The notes: generated from the sequence alone by a model not told the origin. Positions 1 through 5,398 are shown, numbered from the stretch's first letter. The stretch: DNA of 5,398 nt from Firmicutes bacterium UBA7709 (GCA_002482405.1 DLFX01000287.1:1940-7337), one strand, 5' to 3'. Program-made: numbers and translations.

Positions 1-526
1 TTTCCGTCAGATAGTCCTCCTCCCTTTCCCGGTTCCAGAATCCGTCTATCGCGCTGTTCCGCGGACATCCGGATTTTTGATATCCGTTTTGCTCCATCCA
101 CCGGTAAGCGAAGTCATATGCCTCCGCCAATCCGCGGTAAGGCCCTTTGTGCAGAATACATAAAGCCGTAAAGGACCCCTCTCCTCTGAATTTGTATTCA
201 CCGGTGTCTTTTCCGAAGGCCGTCACCGCGTCGCAGAATTCAATGCCCACATTTTTCTCCCTGTACTCGCCGCCGGTAAAGAGGAGCACGTTATAGTCCG
301 GCTCTGTCAGCCGTATTCCCGGATTTTCCAGCAGGACCCTGTCCGAGAGCTCCTGAAGGAAATTGTCCTTTGCCATACTGTCAAAAAAGGCCGTTAAATC
401 TTCAACAAAATACTTTTTGAAATACACGATATGCTCGGGTATCTCCCTGATTTCCGCTTTGTACTGCATCTCTTCCCTGCCTTCCCAATGATACTGCTTT
501 TCTTCCCAGCCCTTCGGCCGCTTCAT
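1..526 (-). CDS. GyrI-like small-molecule-binding domain protein, C-terminus cut by window edge
   Basis: I translated 175 codons from the ATG at 526-524, open to the left edge. Residues about 20-175 look like the GyrI-like/AraC effector-binding fold (the ligand domain of Rob, BmrR and SbmC): an opening strand with EIREIPEHIVYF (25-36), a helix-rich stretch, then HKGPY (126-130), a helix ending in NGYQ (147-150) and a closing LTE (173-175) that matches the usual TE-hydrophobic-P ending. There is no DNA-binding domain in the visible part, so it is a stand-alone ligand-binding protein and its partner is unknown. The start is uncertain. The ATG at 526 has only a weak GGGG upstream, while the in-frame ATG at 469-467 follows AGGGA and begins almost exactly where the domain starts. 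It begins 25 bases after the amidohydrolase stop with no terminator between, so cotranscription is likely. At most a few dozen residues should be missing. Confidence 0.8.
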   Translation of the reverse strand, partial: MKRPKGWEEKQYHWEGREEMQYKAEIREIPEHIVYFKKYFVEDLTAFFDSMAKDNFLQELSDRVLLENPGIRLTEPDYNVLLFTGGEYREKNVGIEFCDAVTAFGKDTGEYKFRGEGSFTALCILHKGPYRGLAEAYDFAYRWMEQNGYQKSGCPRNSAIDGFWNREREEDYLTE

Positions 527-551
527 ACTGTTGTATCCCCATTCCGATAGA

Positions 552-2225
552 CTACAGCTTTCCGGCGACAACTTTACCGTCAAAGATAACTGCCTCTGAG
601 TGAATCCGGCTGATCCGGTCCGCCGGAACCCGGAAGAGATCATCTGAGATGACGATCATATTGGCGATCTTGCCCTTTTCCAGCGAACCGAGCATGGATT
701 CCATGCGCATCTGCTTTGCCCCATTGATGGTGTAGCCTGCCAGCAGCGTTTCCCTGGACAGCTTCGCCGATTCGGGCGGCCTCACGCTGCCCGGGTATTT
801 CTCCGGGTCAAGGGGAACTTCGGGGTCGATTCTGGTGTTGGCCACCTGCATGGAAAAGAAAGGATCCGCCCGGTGCAGTTCATAGAAGGTGACCACATCC
901 GAAGAAAAGGTCACCAGGGCGCCGCTGTCTACGATGGGGTTGAACTGATACATCCCGGCCCATTTGTCGTATCCGTAGAACTCCTGAGCCACGTCGCCGA
1001 AGTAGCCGCCCGACCAGTGGCAGCTCCAGTTCACCGTGATCCCCAGCTTTGCCGGGCGATCCATATCGGAAGGGTCAACCAGCTCGCAATGTAAAAAGAC
1101 AGGCTGGCAGATCCACGGCTCGCCAAGCTCCGCGGCCTCTTTCCGGGCCGCTTCCACCGCGTCGCATCCCGTGCGGAAAGCGCGGTCGCCCACCATGTGG
1201 ATGTGCAGATCCAAGCCCTCTCTCCTGCATAGCAGGAAGCACTTCGCAAGCTCATCGGCTTCCATCTCTATCGCGCCGCAGTTCGTCCCCGCCGGATCAT
1301 TGATAAAAGGATCAAGGGAAGCCGCGTTGCCGCTTTCATTGGTGCCGTCCAGGAAAAGCTTCATCGTGTTGAACTTCATGTGCTTTCCGCCATATTTTTC
1401 GCTGTAGAGGCGAAGGGTTTCGATCTTCCCGGGGAGGTCGCCGTAGCGGTAAAACCTGGATATGCCGTCGTAATAGACGTTCATCTTTCCGGCTTCATCC
1501 AGCGCTTTCATGGCTGCCAGCTGGTCCTCCCCCTCTACTACTCCGTCGACGATAGAGGTGATTCCGTGTTCCGACAGGAACGTAAAAAACCTTTCCATGA
1601 GCTGGGGCGTCAATTTCCGCGGCGGTTCCCAGCCGATCCTGGAATACATTTTATCCTGGAAATGCAGCCACGCCAGCTCCTTGCACCAGCCCGTAGGATT
1701 GCCTTCCCCGTCCCGGACAAAGATTTCAAGCCCCGGCGCGGGGTCAGGGGTATCCTTTGTCACCTCCAAGAGCTCCAGCATTTTTGAATTCATCCAATGG
1801 AGGTGCTCTCCGAAGTCCTGGCAATAGCATGGCCTGTCTGAGCAGGCGGTGTCGAGAAGCTCCTTGGTCGGTCCCCGGGTTCCGAACATGGAGGTTGGAT
1901 AATACTCAAAATAAAGGAACGGCACTTCTTCTTTCGGGTGTTCCTTCGCATAATTGCGTACAAATTCCAGCAGCTCTTCCTTATCTTCCGTCCAGGGAAG
2001 CTTGATGTGCCACGAGCTTTGGGAAACAGCCCCGGGATGAATATGGCTGTCGATGATTCCGGGTAGAACCATTTTGCCCTTAAGGTCGATGATTTTCCCT
2101 TCTCCGGGCGCGTTTAAAGCCGGTCCGACATATGTAATCTTGTCTTCCTCAAAGGCGATAGCCTCCGCCAGAGGCTGTTTTTCATTTGAAGTAACTATTT
2201 TGCCGTTAATCAATACTGTCTGCAT
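552..2225 (-). CDS. Amidohydrolase family 3 (YtcJ / N-substituted formamide deformylase-like) metal hydrolase
   Basis: A 557-residue metal-dependent hydrolase of the amidohydrolase superfamily, of normal length for the family-3 (YtcJ-like) branch. The N-terminal beta-sandwich strand VLINGKIVT (4-12) leads to the metal-binding HIH (H61, H63) in GIIDSHIHPG. Further expected sites are H141 before WMNS (144-147), K289 in MKLFLDG as the likely bridging (carboxylated) lysine, H343 in HMVGDRA, H379 in FLHCEL, and D443 in FSSDVV as the catalytic aspartate. The C-terminal sandwich is closed by GSLEKGKIANMIVI (513-526). There is no signal peptide or membrane segment, so it acts in the cytoplasm. Members hydrolyse amide or related C-N bonds, but the substrate cannot be deduced here. 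It lies downstream of an AraC-type regulator and upstream of a GyrI-like binding protein, suggesting inducible use of a small organic compound. All key residues are intact. Confidence 0.92.
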   Translation of the reverse strand: MQTVLINGKIVTSNEKQPLAEAIAFEEDKITYVGPALNAPGEGKIIDLKGKMVLPGIIDSHIHPGAVSQSSWHIKLPWTEDKEELLEFVRNYAKEHPKEEVPFLYFEYYPTSMFGTRGPTKELLDTACSDRPCYCQDFGEHLHWMNSKMLELLEVTKDTPDPAPGLEIFVRDGEGNPTGWCKELAWLHFQDKMYSRIGWEPPRKLTPQLMERFFTFLSEHGITSIVDGVVEGEDQLAAMKALDEAGKMNVYYDGISRFYRYGDLPGKIETLRLYSEKYGGKHMKFNTMKLFLDGTNESGNAASLDPFINDPAGTNCGAIEMEADELAKCFLLCRREGLDLHIHMVGDRAFRTGCDAVEAARKEAAELGEPWICQPVFLHCELVDPSDMDRPAKLGITVNWSCHWSGGYFGDVAQEFYGYDKWAGMYQFNPIVDSGALVTFSSDVVTFYELHRADPFFSMQVANTRIDPEVPLDPEKYPGSVRPPESAKLSRETLLAGYTINGAKQMRMESMLGSLEKGKIANMIVISDDLFRVPADRISRIHSEAVIFDGKVVAGKL

Positions 2226-2240
2226 GTAAACTCTTTTTCT

Positions 2241-2248
2241 CCCTCCTT
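2241..2248 (-). promoter_or_regulatory. Shine-Dalgarno site of the amidohydrolase, unusually far from the ATG
   Basis: The minus strand reads AAGGAGGG here, a strong anti-16S match, but about 15 bases separate it from the ATG at 2225, against the usual 5-9. No in-frame ATG, GTG or TTG lies in between. A weaker GAG at about 2231-2233 has normal spacing. Either the weak site is used or the spacing lowers translation. Confidence 0.5.
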
Positions 2249-2267
2249 CTTCGTTTGAATTTACTTA

Positions 2268-2296
2268 AGCGTACTGAAATTTCCGGGTGGGTTCAA
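2268..2296 (-). promoter_or_regulatory. Candidate promoter of the amidohydrolase gene
   Basis: TTGAAC (2296-2291, four of six matches to the sigma-A -35) is followed by a 17-base spacer and TACGCT (2273-2268, three of six matches to the -10). It is the best-placed candidate in the gap but is poor, as expected of a promoter that needs an activator. Its -35 overlaps the last of the phased CCA-N3-AAC repeats. Confidence 0.35.
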
Positions 2297-2338
2297 TGGC
2301 GTTTTATGGTTGTTTTCTGGATTTCGAACCTGAAAACA
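2291..2338 (-). promoter_or_regulatory. Candidate AraC-type operator: three phased direct repeats plus an inverted arm
   Basis: On the minus strand CCAGAAAAC (2320-2312), CCATAAAAC (2309-2301) and CCATTGAAC (2299-2291) follow each other at 11- and 10-base steps, about one helical turn each. The first copy is also one arm of an imperfect dyad (2311-2320 with 2329-2338, nine of ten positions matching around an 8-base centre). The array runs into the candidate -35 of the amidohydrolase. AraC-family activators typically bind direct repeats next to or overlapping the -35, and such a regulator is encoded directly upstream, so it is the natural candidate ligand. Binding itself is inference. Confidence 0.5.
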
Positions 2339-2340
2339 GC

Positions 2341-2373
2341 AAAAAAATTGCCGCCTGTTATGACTGGCGGCAG
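2341..2373 (-). terminator. Rho-independent terminator of the AraC-family gene
   Basis: On the minus strand a 7-bp GC-rich stem, TGCCGCC (2372-2366) with GGCGGCA (2355-2349), closes a 10-base loop and is followed by A and seven Ts (2347-2341). It lies 23 bases after the regulator's stop codon, separating it from the amidohydrolase, which therefore needs its own promoter. Confidence 0.9.
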
Positions 2374-2395
2374 AAACATTCGTCCTGTTGACGGG

Positions 2396-3346
2396 TTATG
2401 CTAAAAATAATTCCAGATAGTGATTCAATATCATTCCGTTTAAAGGTTCCCGGATGCCTCCCGGGTCCATATCCCTCTCCGAATCCTTTTCATTCATTTT
2501 GCTCCGATACATTTTCCGGAACTGGCGGGGCGTGCACTTGTACCATTCTTCAAACGCGTTGTAATAATATTTGGGGTCAGAGAACCCGCACGCCTCGGAT
2601 ATCTCCGTAATGTTCAGATCCGTTGCAAGGAGCAGCCGTTCGGACTTATTGGCTCTGATGTAGCTCAGGGATTTTCTGAATCCGACTTCAAAGGTTCTGA
2701 GAAACTCCGAAATATATGCCTTCGACAGGTTAAAATCCTGCGCCATGGTCTCCAGCGTGATCTTTTCTTCGGAATGCTCCTGAAGATATCCCATCATCCT
2801 GCGGTTTCGCTCCATCAATTCCGGCTTCATGCTCAGATCAGGGTTGTAGAAATATACGATATCAAAATAGTTGACCATCATATCGATGACCTGGTCCGCT
2901 TCCTTGACGATGGCCTCCTGAAAGCCGTTTCCTCTGTTTTCATGATTCACAAAGTAGTGCAGGAGCGCGATAAGTGTCCCCTTCATCTGCTTGTAGGAAT
3001 CGGTGAAATATGGCTTGGTGTTTTTCTTTACTCCCTCACAGACAAACAGCAGGTTCGTTATGAAAGGATACTTCACGCGAAACCATTTCAGGTCAAAGTA
3101 AAAGGAAACGCAGATGTTGTCCTCGCTCCCCTCAGAGAGATAGTGGGCGTCCTTATCAACGGATACGAACTCTCCGGGCGACAATATGAACTCCTCAAAC
3201 CCATAGGAAAATTTTACGCTTCCCTGCAGGCAAAAAAAGATTTCGACGATATTTTCGTGCATGTGCGCCGGTACGAGTGCAATATTTCTGATCCTGATTC
3301 CCACAGGAGTGTTTTGAATCCAGGGGATTCTTTCTTCATAAGCCAT
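2396..3346 (-). CDS. AraC/XylS-family transcriptional regulator with N-terminal cupin sensor
   Basis: A 316-residue DNA-binding regulator. Residues about 25-70 form the cupin-like ligand/dimer domain (AHMHENIVEIFF at 27-38, the SPGEF turn at 56-60, DAHYL at 66-70). A helical linker follows. The double helix-turn-helix spans about 190-282: first HTH ITLETMAQDFNLSKAYISEF (196-215), second ITEISEACGFSDPKYYYNAF (246-265), closing with the family signature CTPRQFRK (271-278). The start is set at the ATG at 3346-3344 because AAGGAG lies 6 bases upstream. An in-frame ATG 11 codons earlier (3379) overlaps the -10 region and has no Shine-Dalgarno. The gene stands alone between two terminators. A tail of about 33 residues after the HTH (284-316) is not part of the usual family core. 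The likely target is the adjacent amidohydrolase operon (inference), and the ligand is unknown. Confidence 0.93.
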   Translation of the reverse strand: MAYEERIPWIQNTPVGIRIRNIALVPAHMHENIVEIFFCLQGSVKFSYGFEEFILSPGEFVSVDKDAHYLSEGSEDNICVSFYFDLKWFRVKYPFITNLLFVCEGVKKNTKPYFTDSYKQMKGTLIALLHYFVNHENRGNGFQEAIVKEADQVIDMMVNYFDIVYFYNPDLSMKPELMERNRRMMGYLQEHSEEKITLETMAQDFNLSKAYISEFLRTFEVGFRKSLSYIRANKSERLLLATDLNITEISEACGFSDPKYYYNAFEEWYKCTPRQFRKMYRSKMNEKDSERDMDPGGIREPLNGMILNHYLELFLA

Positions 3347-3352
3347 TGTCCG

Positions 3353-3358
3353 CTCCTT
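3353..3358 (-). promoter_or_regulatory. Shine-Dalgarno that fixes the start of the AraC-family gene
   Basis: The minus strand reads AAGGAG, 6 bases before the ATG at 3346. This supports the shorter 316-residue protein rather than a start at 3379. Confidence 0.85.
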
Positions 3359-3369
3359 TTCATAGGAGG

Positions 3370-3398
3370 ATTGTATCATAAAAGGTTTCGGGACGCAA
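3370..3398 (-). promoter_or_regulatory. Promoter of the AraC-family gene, overlapping the ald terminator T-tract
   Basis: The -10 TACAAT (3375-3370, five of six matches) is preceded by a 17-base spacer and TTGCGT (3398-3393, three of six). The start point would fall near 3363, giving a leader of about 17 bases with the AAGGAG site. The first two Ts of the -35 are the end of the T-tract of the ald terminator. Confidence 0.6.
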
Positions 3399-3438
3399 AA
3401 AAATTACCGGGAGATGACGACTTCTCCCGATAATTTTT
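3397..3438 (-). terminator. Rho-independent terminator of ald
   Basis: Arms at 3434-3423 and 3414-3403 pair over 12 positions (one G-T wobble) around an 8-base loop, with a GC-rich middle. On the minus strand the arm runs into seven Ts (3403-3397). It lies about 60 bases after the ald stop. The plus strand also has five Ts after the hairpin (3434-3438), so it could work in both directions, although no plus-strand gene needs it. Confidence 0.92.
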
Positions 3439-3497
3439 CTGAAGTGTGCGATTATGAAATCAACTGATTATGTTATATGCTGCAACAAGTGATCCGA

Positions 3498-4616
3498 TTA
3501 TTTGATCAAGGTGTACGGATCTGTGTATTCCAGTCCAAGGCTGTCTGCAACTCCCTTATAGGTGAGCTTTCCTTCATATACGTTCAGGCCCAGCATGAGA
3601 GGCTTGCTCTCAAGGACCGCCTTTTCCAGTCCCTTGTTTGCGATCATCAGGCCGAAGGGCAGCGTGGCTCCCTCTAACGCGATGGTGGATGTCCTCGGAA
3701 CTGCTCCCGGCATATTTGCTACGGAGTAGTGGACTACGCCATGCTTTACATAGCAGGGATTGTCGTGGGTGGTCGCCCGGTCGATGGTGGCGATGGATCC
3801 GCCCTGGTCGATGGCTACGTCAACAATGACGGCGCCCTGCTTCATGGATTTAACCATATCTTCGCTGACCACCTTCGGAGCCGCGGTTCCCGGAACCAAT
3901 ACGCATCCTACCAGCAGGTCGGCTTTCTTTACGGATTCCTCGAGGTTATGCTCGTTGGAAACGAGAGTCGTGATCCTTCCTCCGAAGATATCGTCCAGGT
4001 ACGCAAGTCTCGGTAAGCTCATATCCAGAACGGTCACCCTTGCGCCCATTCCCACCGCCATCTTGGCAGCGTTGGTTCCGACCTTTCCTCCGCCGACGAT
4101 AATGACTTCAGCGGGAGCGGTTCCCGGAACTCCTCCGAGCAATACGCCGAGGCCTCCATTGTATTTCTGAAGATAGTTCGCTCCGATCTGGATCGACATT
4201 CTTCCCGCCACTTCGCTCATGGGCGTTAAAAGCGGCAGCTCATTGCTTGGAAGCTGCACGGTTTCAAAGGCGACGCCCTTGACCTTGGCCTTCAGCAAAG
4301 CCTTCGTCAGATCCGGCGCGGGCGCCAGGTGGAGGTATGTATATAAGATCTGCCCTTCCTTGAAGAGACCATATTCCGCTTCGAGAGGCTCTTTGACCTT
4401 TACGATCATGTCGGCGTCGGCGAAAAGCTTCTTGACGTCGGCGTAAAGTTCGCATCCGACCGCCTTATATTCGTCATCGGAAAATCCGCTGCCCTCTCCC
4501 GCGTGCGCTTCGATGATGACCTTATGTCCGTTTTTTATATAGGACTTTGCTCCGCCAGGGGTCATTCCCACTCTGTTCTCATTATTTTTGATTTCTTTTG
4601 GTACTCCGATAATCAT
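3498..4616 (-). CDS. ald: Alanine dehydrogenase
   Basis: A 372-residue NAD-dependent L-alanine dehydrogenase, interconverting L-alanine with pyruvate plus ammonia in the cytoplasm; the length is standard. It opens with IGVPKEIKNNENRVGMTP (3-20). Known active-site positions are all present: R15 and K75 for pyruvate binding, H96 in YLHLAP as the acid-base, and D270 in DVAIDQGG. The Rossmann nucleotide fold has VGGGKVG (174-180) and the acidic D198 that holds the adenine ribose of NAD. The late signature HYSVANMPGAVPRTST (296-311) is intact. AGGAGG lies 8 bases before the ATG, so the start is firm. The gene is monocistronic: its own promoter lies in the long upstream gap and a strong terminator follows. 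It would let the cell feed alanine into pyruvate, or make alanine as a nitrogen sink. Confidence 0.98.
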   Translation of the reverse strand: MIIGVPKEIKNNENRVGMTPGGAKSYIKNGHKVIIEAHAGEGSGFSDDEYKAVGCELYADVKKLFADADMIVKVKEPLEAEYGLFKEGQILYTYLHLAPAPDLTKALLKAKVKGVAFETVQLPSNELPLLTPMSEVAGRMSIQIGANYLQKYNGGLGVLLGGVPGTAPAEVIIVGGGKVGTNAAKMAVGMGARVTVLDMSLPRLAYLDDIFGGRITTLVSNEHNLEESVKKADLLVGCVLVPGTAAPKVVSEDMVKSMKQGAVIVDVAIDQGGSIATIDRATTHDNPCYVKHGVVHYSVANMPGAVPRTSTIALEGATLPFGLMIANKGLEKAVLESKPLMLGLNVYEGKLTYKGVADSLGLEYTDPYTLIK

Positions 4617-4664
4617 TCTTAAACCCTCCTCGATAACTGGTATTAACTAATAAATGTAAATTTC

Positions 4665-4688
4665 AGGCAATCGTCGTCCCTACTGCCT
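4665..4688 (-). other. Weak hairpin in the ald leader
   Basis: On the minus strand AGGCA (4688-4684) can pair with TGCCT (4669-4665) around a 14-base loop, about 50 bases before the ald ATG and directly after the palindrome at 4694-4708. It has no T-tract, so it is not a terminator, and it matches no riboswitch I recognise. Confidence 0.25.
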
Positions 4689-4693
4689 TTCTG

Positions 4694-4708
4694 CCGAAAT
4701 AATTTCGG
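4694..4708. promoter_or_regulatory. Perfect 15-base palindrome upstream of ald (candidate Lrp/AsnC-type operator)
   Basis: CCGAAATTATTTCGG on the minus strand is symmetric around its central base. It fits 11 of 15 positions of the Lrp consensus YAGHAWATTWTDCTR. Alanine dehydrogenase genes in other bacteria are often controlled by Lrp/AsnC-family proteins (AldR). It would also form a hairpin in the leader RNA, so a role as RNA structure is possible. Confidence 0.4.
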
Positions 4709-4765
4709 TCAAAACTTACTTTGATTTTTCTGCGCCAAATTTAATGCTTACATATCGAATTCAAC

Positions 4766-4780
4766 CCAAATTATATTCGG
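4766..4780. promoter_or_regulatory. Second, imperfect copy of the ald palindrome, containing a TATAAT
   Basis: CCGAATATAATTTGG on the minus strand matches the palindrome at 4694-4708 in 11 of 15 positions and is itself nearly symmetric. It contains a perfect TATAAT (4775-4770), but the -35 at the right distance (GGCACA) is poor. It may be an operator, a weak second ald promoter, or both. Confidence 0.3.
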
Positions 4781-4831
4781 TATTATTAATTTTGTGCCTT
4801 ATTTATTCTCGTCTTTTCCTGTTTTATCCAT

Positions 4832-4860
4832 ATTGTAAAGCGCAATGAACCCCTTGTCAA
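4832..4860 (-). promoter_or_regulatory. ald: Main promoter of ald
   Basis: A consensus TTGACA (4860-4855), a 17-base spacer and TACAAT (4837-4832, five of six matches) make the strongest sigma-A promoter in the window. It starts about 20 bases after the upstream terminator's T-tract. Transcription would begin near 4825, giving an ald leader of about 208 bases. Confidence 0.8.
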
Positions 4861-4878
4861 TACTTTTTATCAGATAGC

Positions 4879-4925
4879 AAAAAAAATTGCAGAATCATCT
4901 GCTCTTTGTAACAGATAACCTGCAA
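4879..4925 (-). terminator. Rho-independent terminator upstream of ald (serves tex or a short RNA)
   Basis: On the minus strand an outer stem TTGCAG/CTGCAA (4925-4920 with 4892-4887) and an inner 7-bp stem TTATCTG/CAGATGA (one G-T wobble), separated by a small internal loop, close a 10-base loop and run into eight Ts (4886-4879). It lies about 165 bases after the tex stop, far for a plain tex terminator. Confidence 0.82.
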
Positions 4926-4981
4926 ATTTAAAGGTTTGCGCATGTTTCAGGCACGCCGGTTTTTTGTGTTTTTGTGATGTC

Positions 4982-5006
4982 ATTTCCTGTCGATAAGGCG
5001 GGAAAT
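4982..5006 (-). other. Hairpin at the predicted 5' end of a possible short transcript
   Basis: ATTTCC (5006-5001) and GGAAAT (4987-4982) on the minus strand pair perfectly around a 13-base loop. It begins where a transcript from the TATAAT promoter at 5011-5038 would start. Confidence 0.3.
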
Positions 5007-5010
5007 ATGG

Positions 5011-5038
5011 ATTATAGCCTCAGAAAAAATTAAGACAA
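5011..5038 (-). promoter_or_regulatory. Candidate promoter upstream of the intergenic terminator
   Basis: A perfect TATAAT (5016-5011) follows a 16-base spacer and TTGTCT (5038-5033, four of six matches). Transcription would start near 5004 and hit the terminator at 4879-4925, making an RNA of about 125 nt with no clear reading frame. Alternatively it adds to ald expression by read-through. Confidence 0.45.
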
Positions 5039-5040
5039 AA

Positions 5041-5065
5041 CCGAAATAATTCTTGATAATTATTT
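5041..5065. repeat. Inverted repeat containing a third copy of the ald palindrome core
   Basis: On the plus strand AAATAATT (5044-5051) and AATTATTT (5058-5065) are perfect inverted arms around six bases. The first arm lies inside CCGAAATAATT (5041-5051), an exact 11-base match to the start of the palindrome at 4694-4708; over 15 bases (5041-5055) 12 match. It sits just upstream of the -35 at 5033-5038. Confidence 0.4.
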
Positions 5066-5090
5066 GTCAATTAATTACAGGCTCCCTTTT

Positions 5091-5398
5091 TTAAACCTTC
5101 ATTGTCAGGGAGACTTTCTGTTTCTCATGATCGATAGCCAGAATTTTCACCTTTACCGTATCCCCGACGCTGACCGCGTCCATGGGATGCTTGATGAATT
5201 TGTCGCTTATCTGGGAAACGTGAACGAGGCCGTCATTCTTTACCCCGATGTCCACAAAGGCGCCGAAGTCCACGACGTTTCTGACGGTTCCCGTCAGCTC
5301 CATGTCCACCTTCAGGTCGTCAAAGGTCAGGACGTCGTTGCGGAATACCACGGCAGGCGCATCCTCACGGGGGTCTCTGGCGGGTTTCTTGATTTCAG
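5091..5398 (-). CDS. tex: Tex (RNA-binding transcription accessory protein), C-terminal fragment
   Basis: The last 101 residues of a Tex/YhgF protein, open past the right edge; the complete family protein is over 700 residues. The fragment begins EIKKPARDPRED, the conserved KKP-RDPR link that leads into the final domain, followed by DVLTFDDLKVDMELTG. The S1 RNA-binding domain fills the rest: TGTVRNVVDFGAFVDIGV, then DGLVHVSQIS and a closing KVSLTMKV before the TAA. These features fit Tex better than other S1 proteins such as RpsA or Pnp. Tex binds nucleic acid and associates with the transcription machinery in the cytoplasm. A GTG at 5351 is internal and not a start, since the frame and the homology continue upstream of it. 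No terminator follows closely; the first is about 165 bases downstream. Confidence 0.92.
   Translation of the reverse strand, partial: EIKKPARDPREDAPAVVFRNDVLTFDDLKVDMELTGTVRNVVDFGAFVDIGVKNDGLVHVSQISDKFIKHPMDAVSVGDTVKVKILAIDHEKQKVSLTMKV

Noticed and set aside
1036..2005. Several plus-strand frames of 80-135 codons inside the amidohydrolase
   Set aside because: They are antisense shadows of a conserved gene with intact catalytic motifs; overlapping frames of this kind are expected in GC-rich coding sequence.
2311..2338. Dyad after the AraC gene as a second terminator
   Set aside because: Neither strand has a T-tract after the hairpin, so an operator is the better reading.
2774..3433. Long plus-strand reading frame opposite the AraC-family gene
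   Set aside because: It lies antisense to a gene with clear family motifs, has no Shine-Dalgarno site, and its protein resembles nothing known.
4799..4831. A 10-residue minus-strand frame (MDKTGKDENK) just after the ald -10, as a leader peptide
   Set aside because: Its ATG lies before the predicted transcription start near 4825, it has no Shine-Dalgarno, and it lacks a run of alanine or other regulatory codons.
5065..5070. Perfect TTGACA on the minus strand after tex
   Set aside because: No acceptable -10 lies at 16-18 bases; the best is TATTTC with three matches.
4617..5090. T-box, glycine riboswitch or other known leader RNA before ald
   Set aside because: I could not find the T-box sequence, glycine aptamer motifs or any other recognisable conserved core.
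5349..5351. GTG as start of a small free-standing S1-domain protein
   Set aside because: The frame continues upstream into the conserved Tex KKP-RDPR linker, so the S1 domain is the end of a larger protein.

Overview
All genes in this window lie on the minus strand, so transcription runs from high to low coordinates. In that order they are: the C-terminal end of tex (an S1-domain RNA-binding protein, cut by the right edge), alanine dehydrogenase (ald), an AraC-family regulator with a cupin sensor domain, a YtcJ/amidohydrolase-3-type metal hydrolase, and a GyrI-like small-molecule-binding protein cut by the left edge. I see no RNA genes of known class, mobile elements or CRISPR arrays.

The organism looks like a member of the Bacillota, most likely an anaerobic amino-acid-using member of Clostridia. 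This is inferred from strong AGGAGG-type Shine-Dalgarno sites, sigma-A promoters of TTGACA/TATAAT type in AT-rich gaps between moderately GC-rich genes, hairpin-plus-T-tract terminators, and the gene mix. No species can be named from the sequence.

Region by region: the 474-base gap between tex and ald (4617-5090) has no credible gene but is full of signals. It holds a two-part hairpin terminator with eight Ts, a promoter upstream of that terminator that could make a short RNA of about 125 nt, a near-consensus promoter for ald just downstream of it, and three related copies of a CCGAAATTATTTCGG-type palindrome resembling an Lrp/AsnC operator. ald ends in a strong terminator whose T-tract overlaps the -35 element of the next promoter, which drives the AraC-type gene. 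That gene ends in its own terminator. The 170-base gap after it (2226-2395) carries three helically phased CCA-N3-AAC half-sites plus an inverted copy, ending on a weak -35 element for the amidohydrolase. The GyrI-like gene starts 25 bases after the amidohydrolase stop and is probably cotranscribed with it.

Working model (inference): ald is an independent amino-acid catabolic unit, possibly under Lrp-type control. The AraC regulator, the amidohydrolase and the GyrI-like protein form a small inducible module in which the regulator activates the hydrolase promoter through the phased repeats. The substrate of the hydrolase cannot be read from the sequence.
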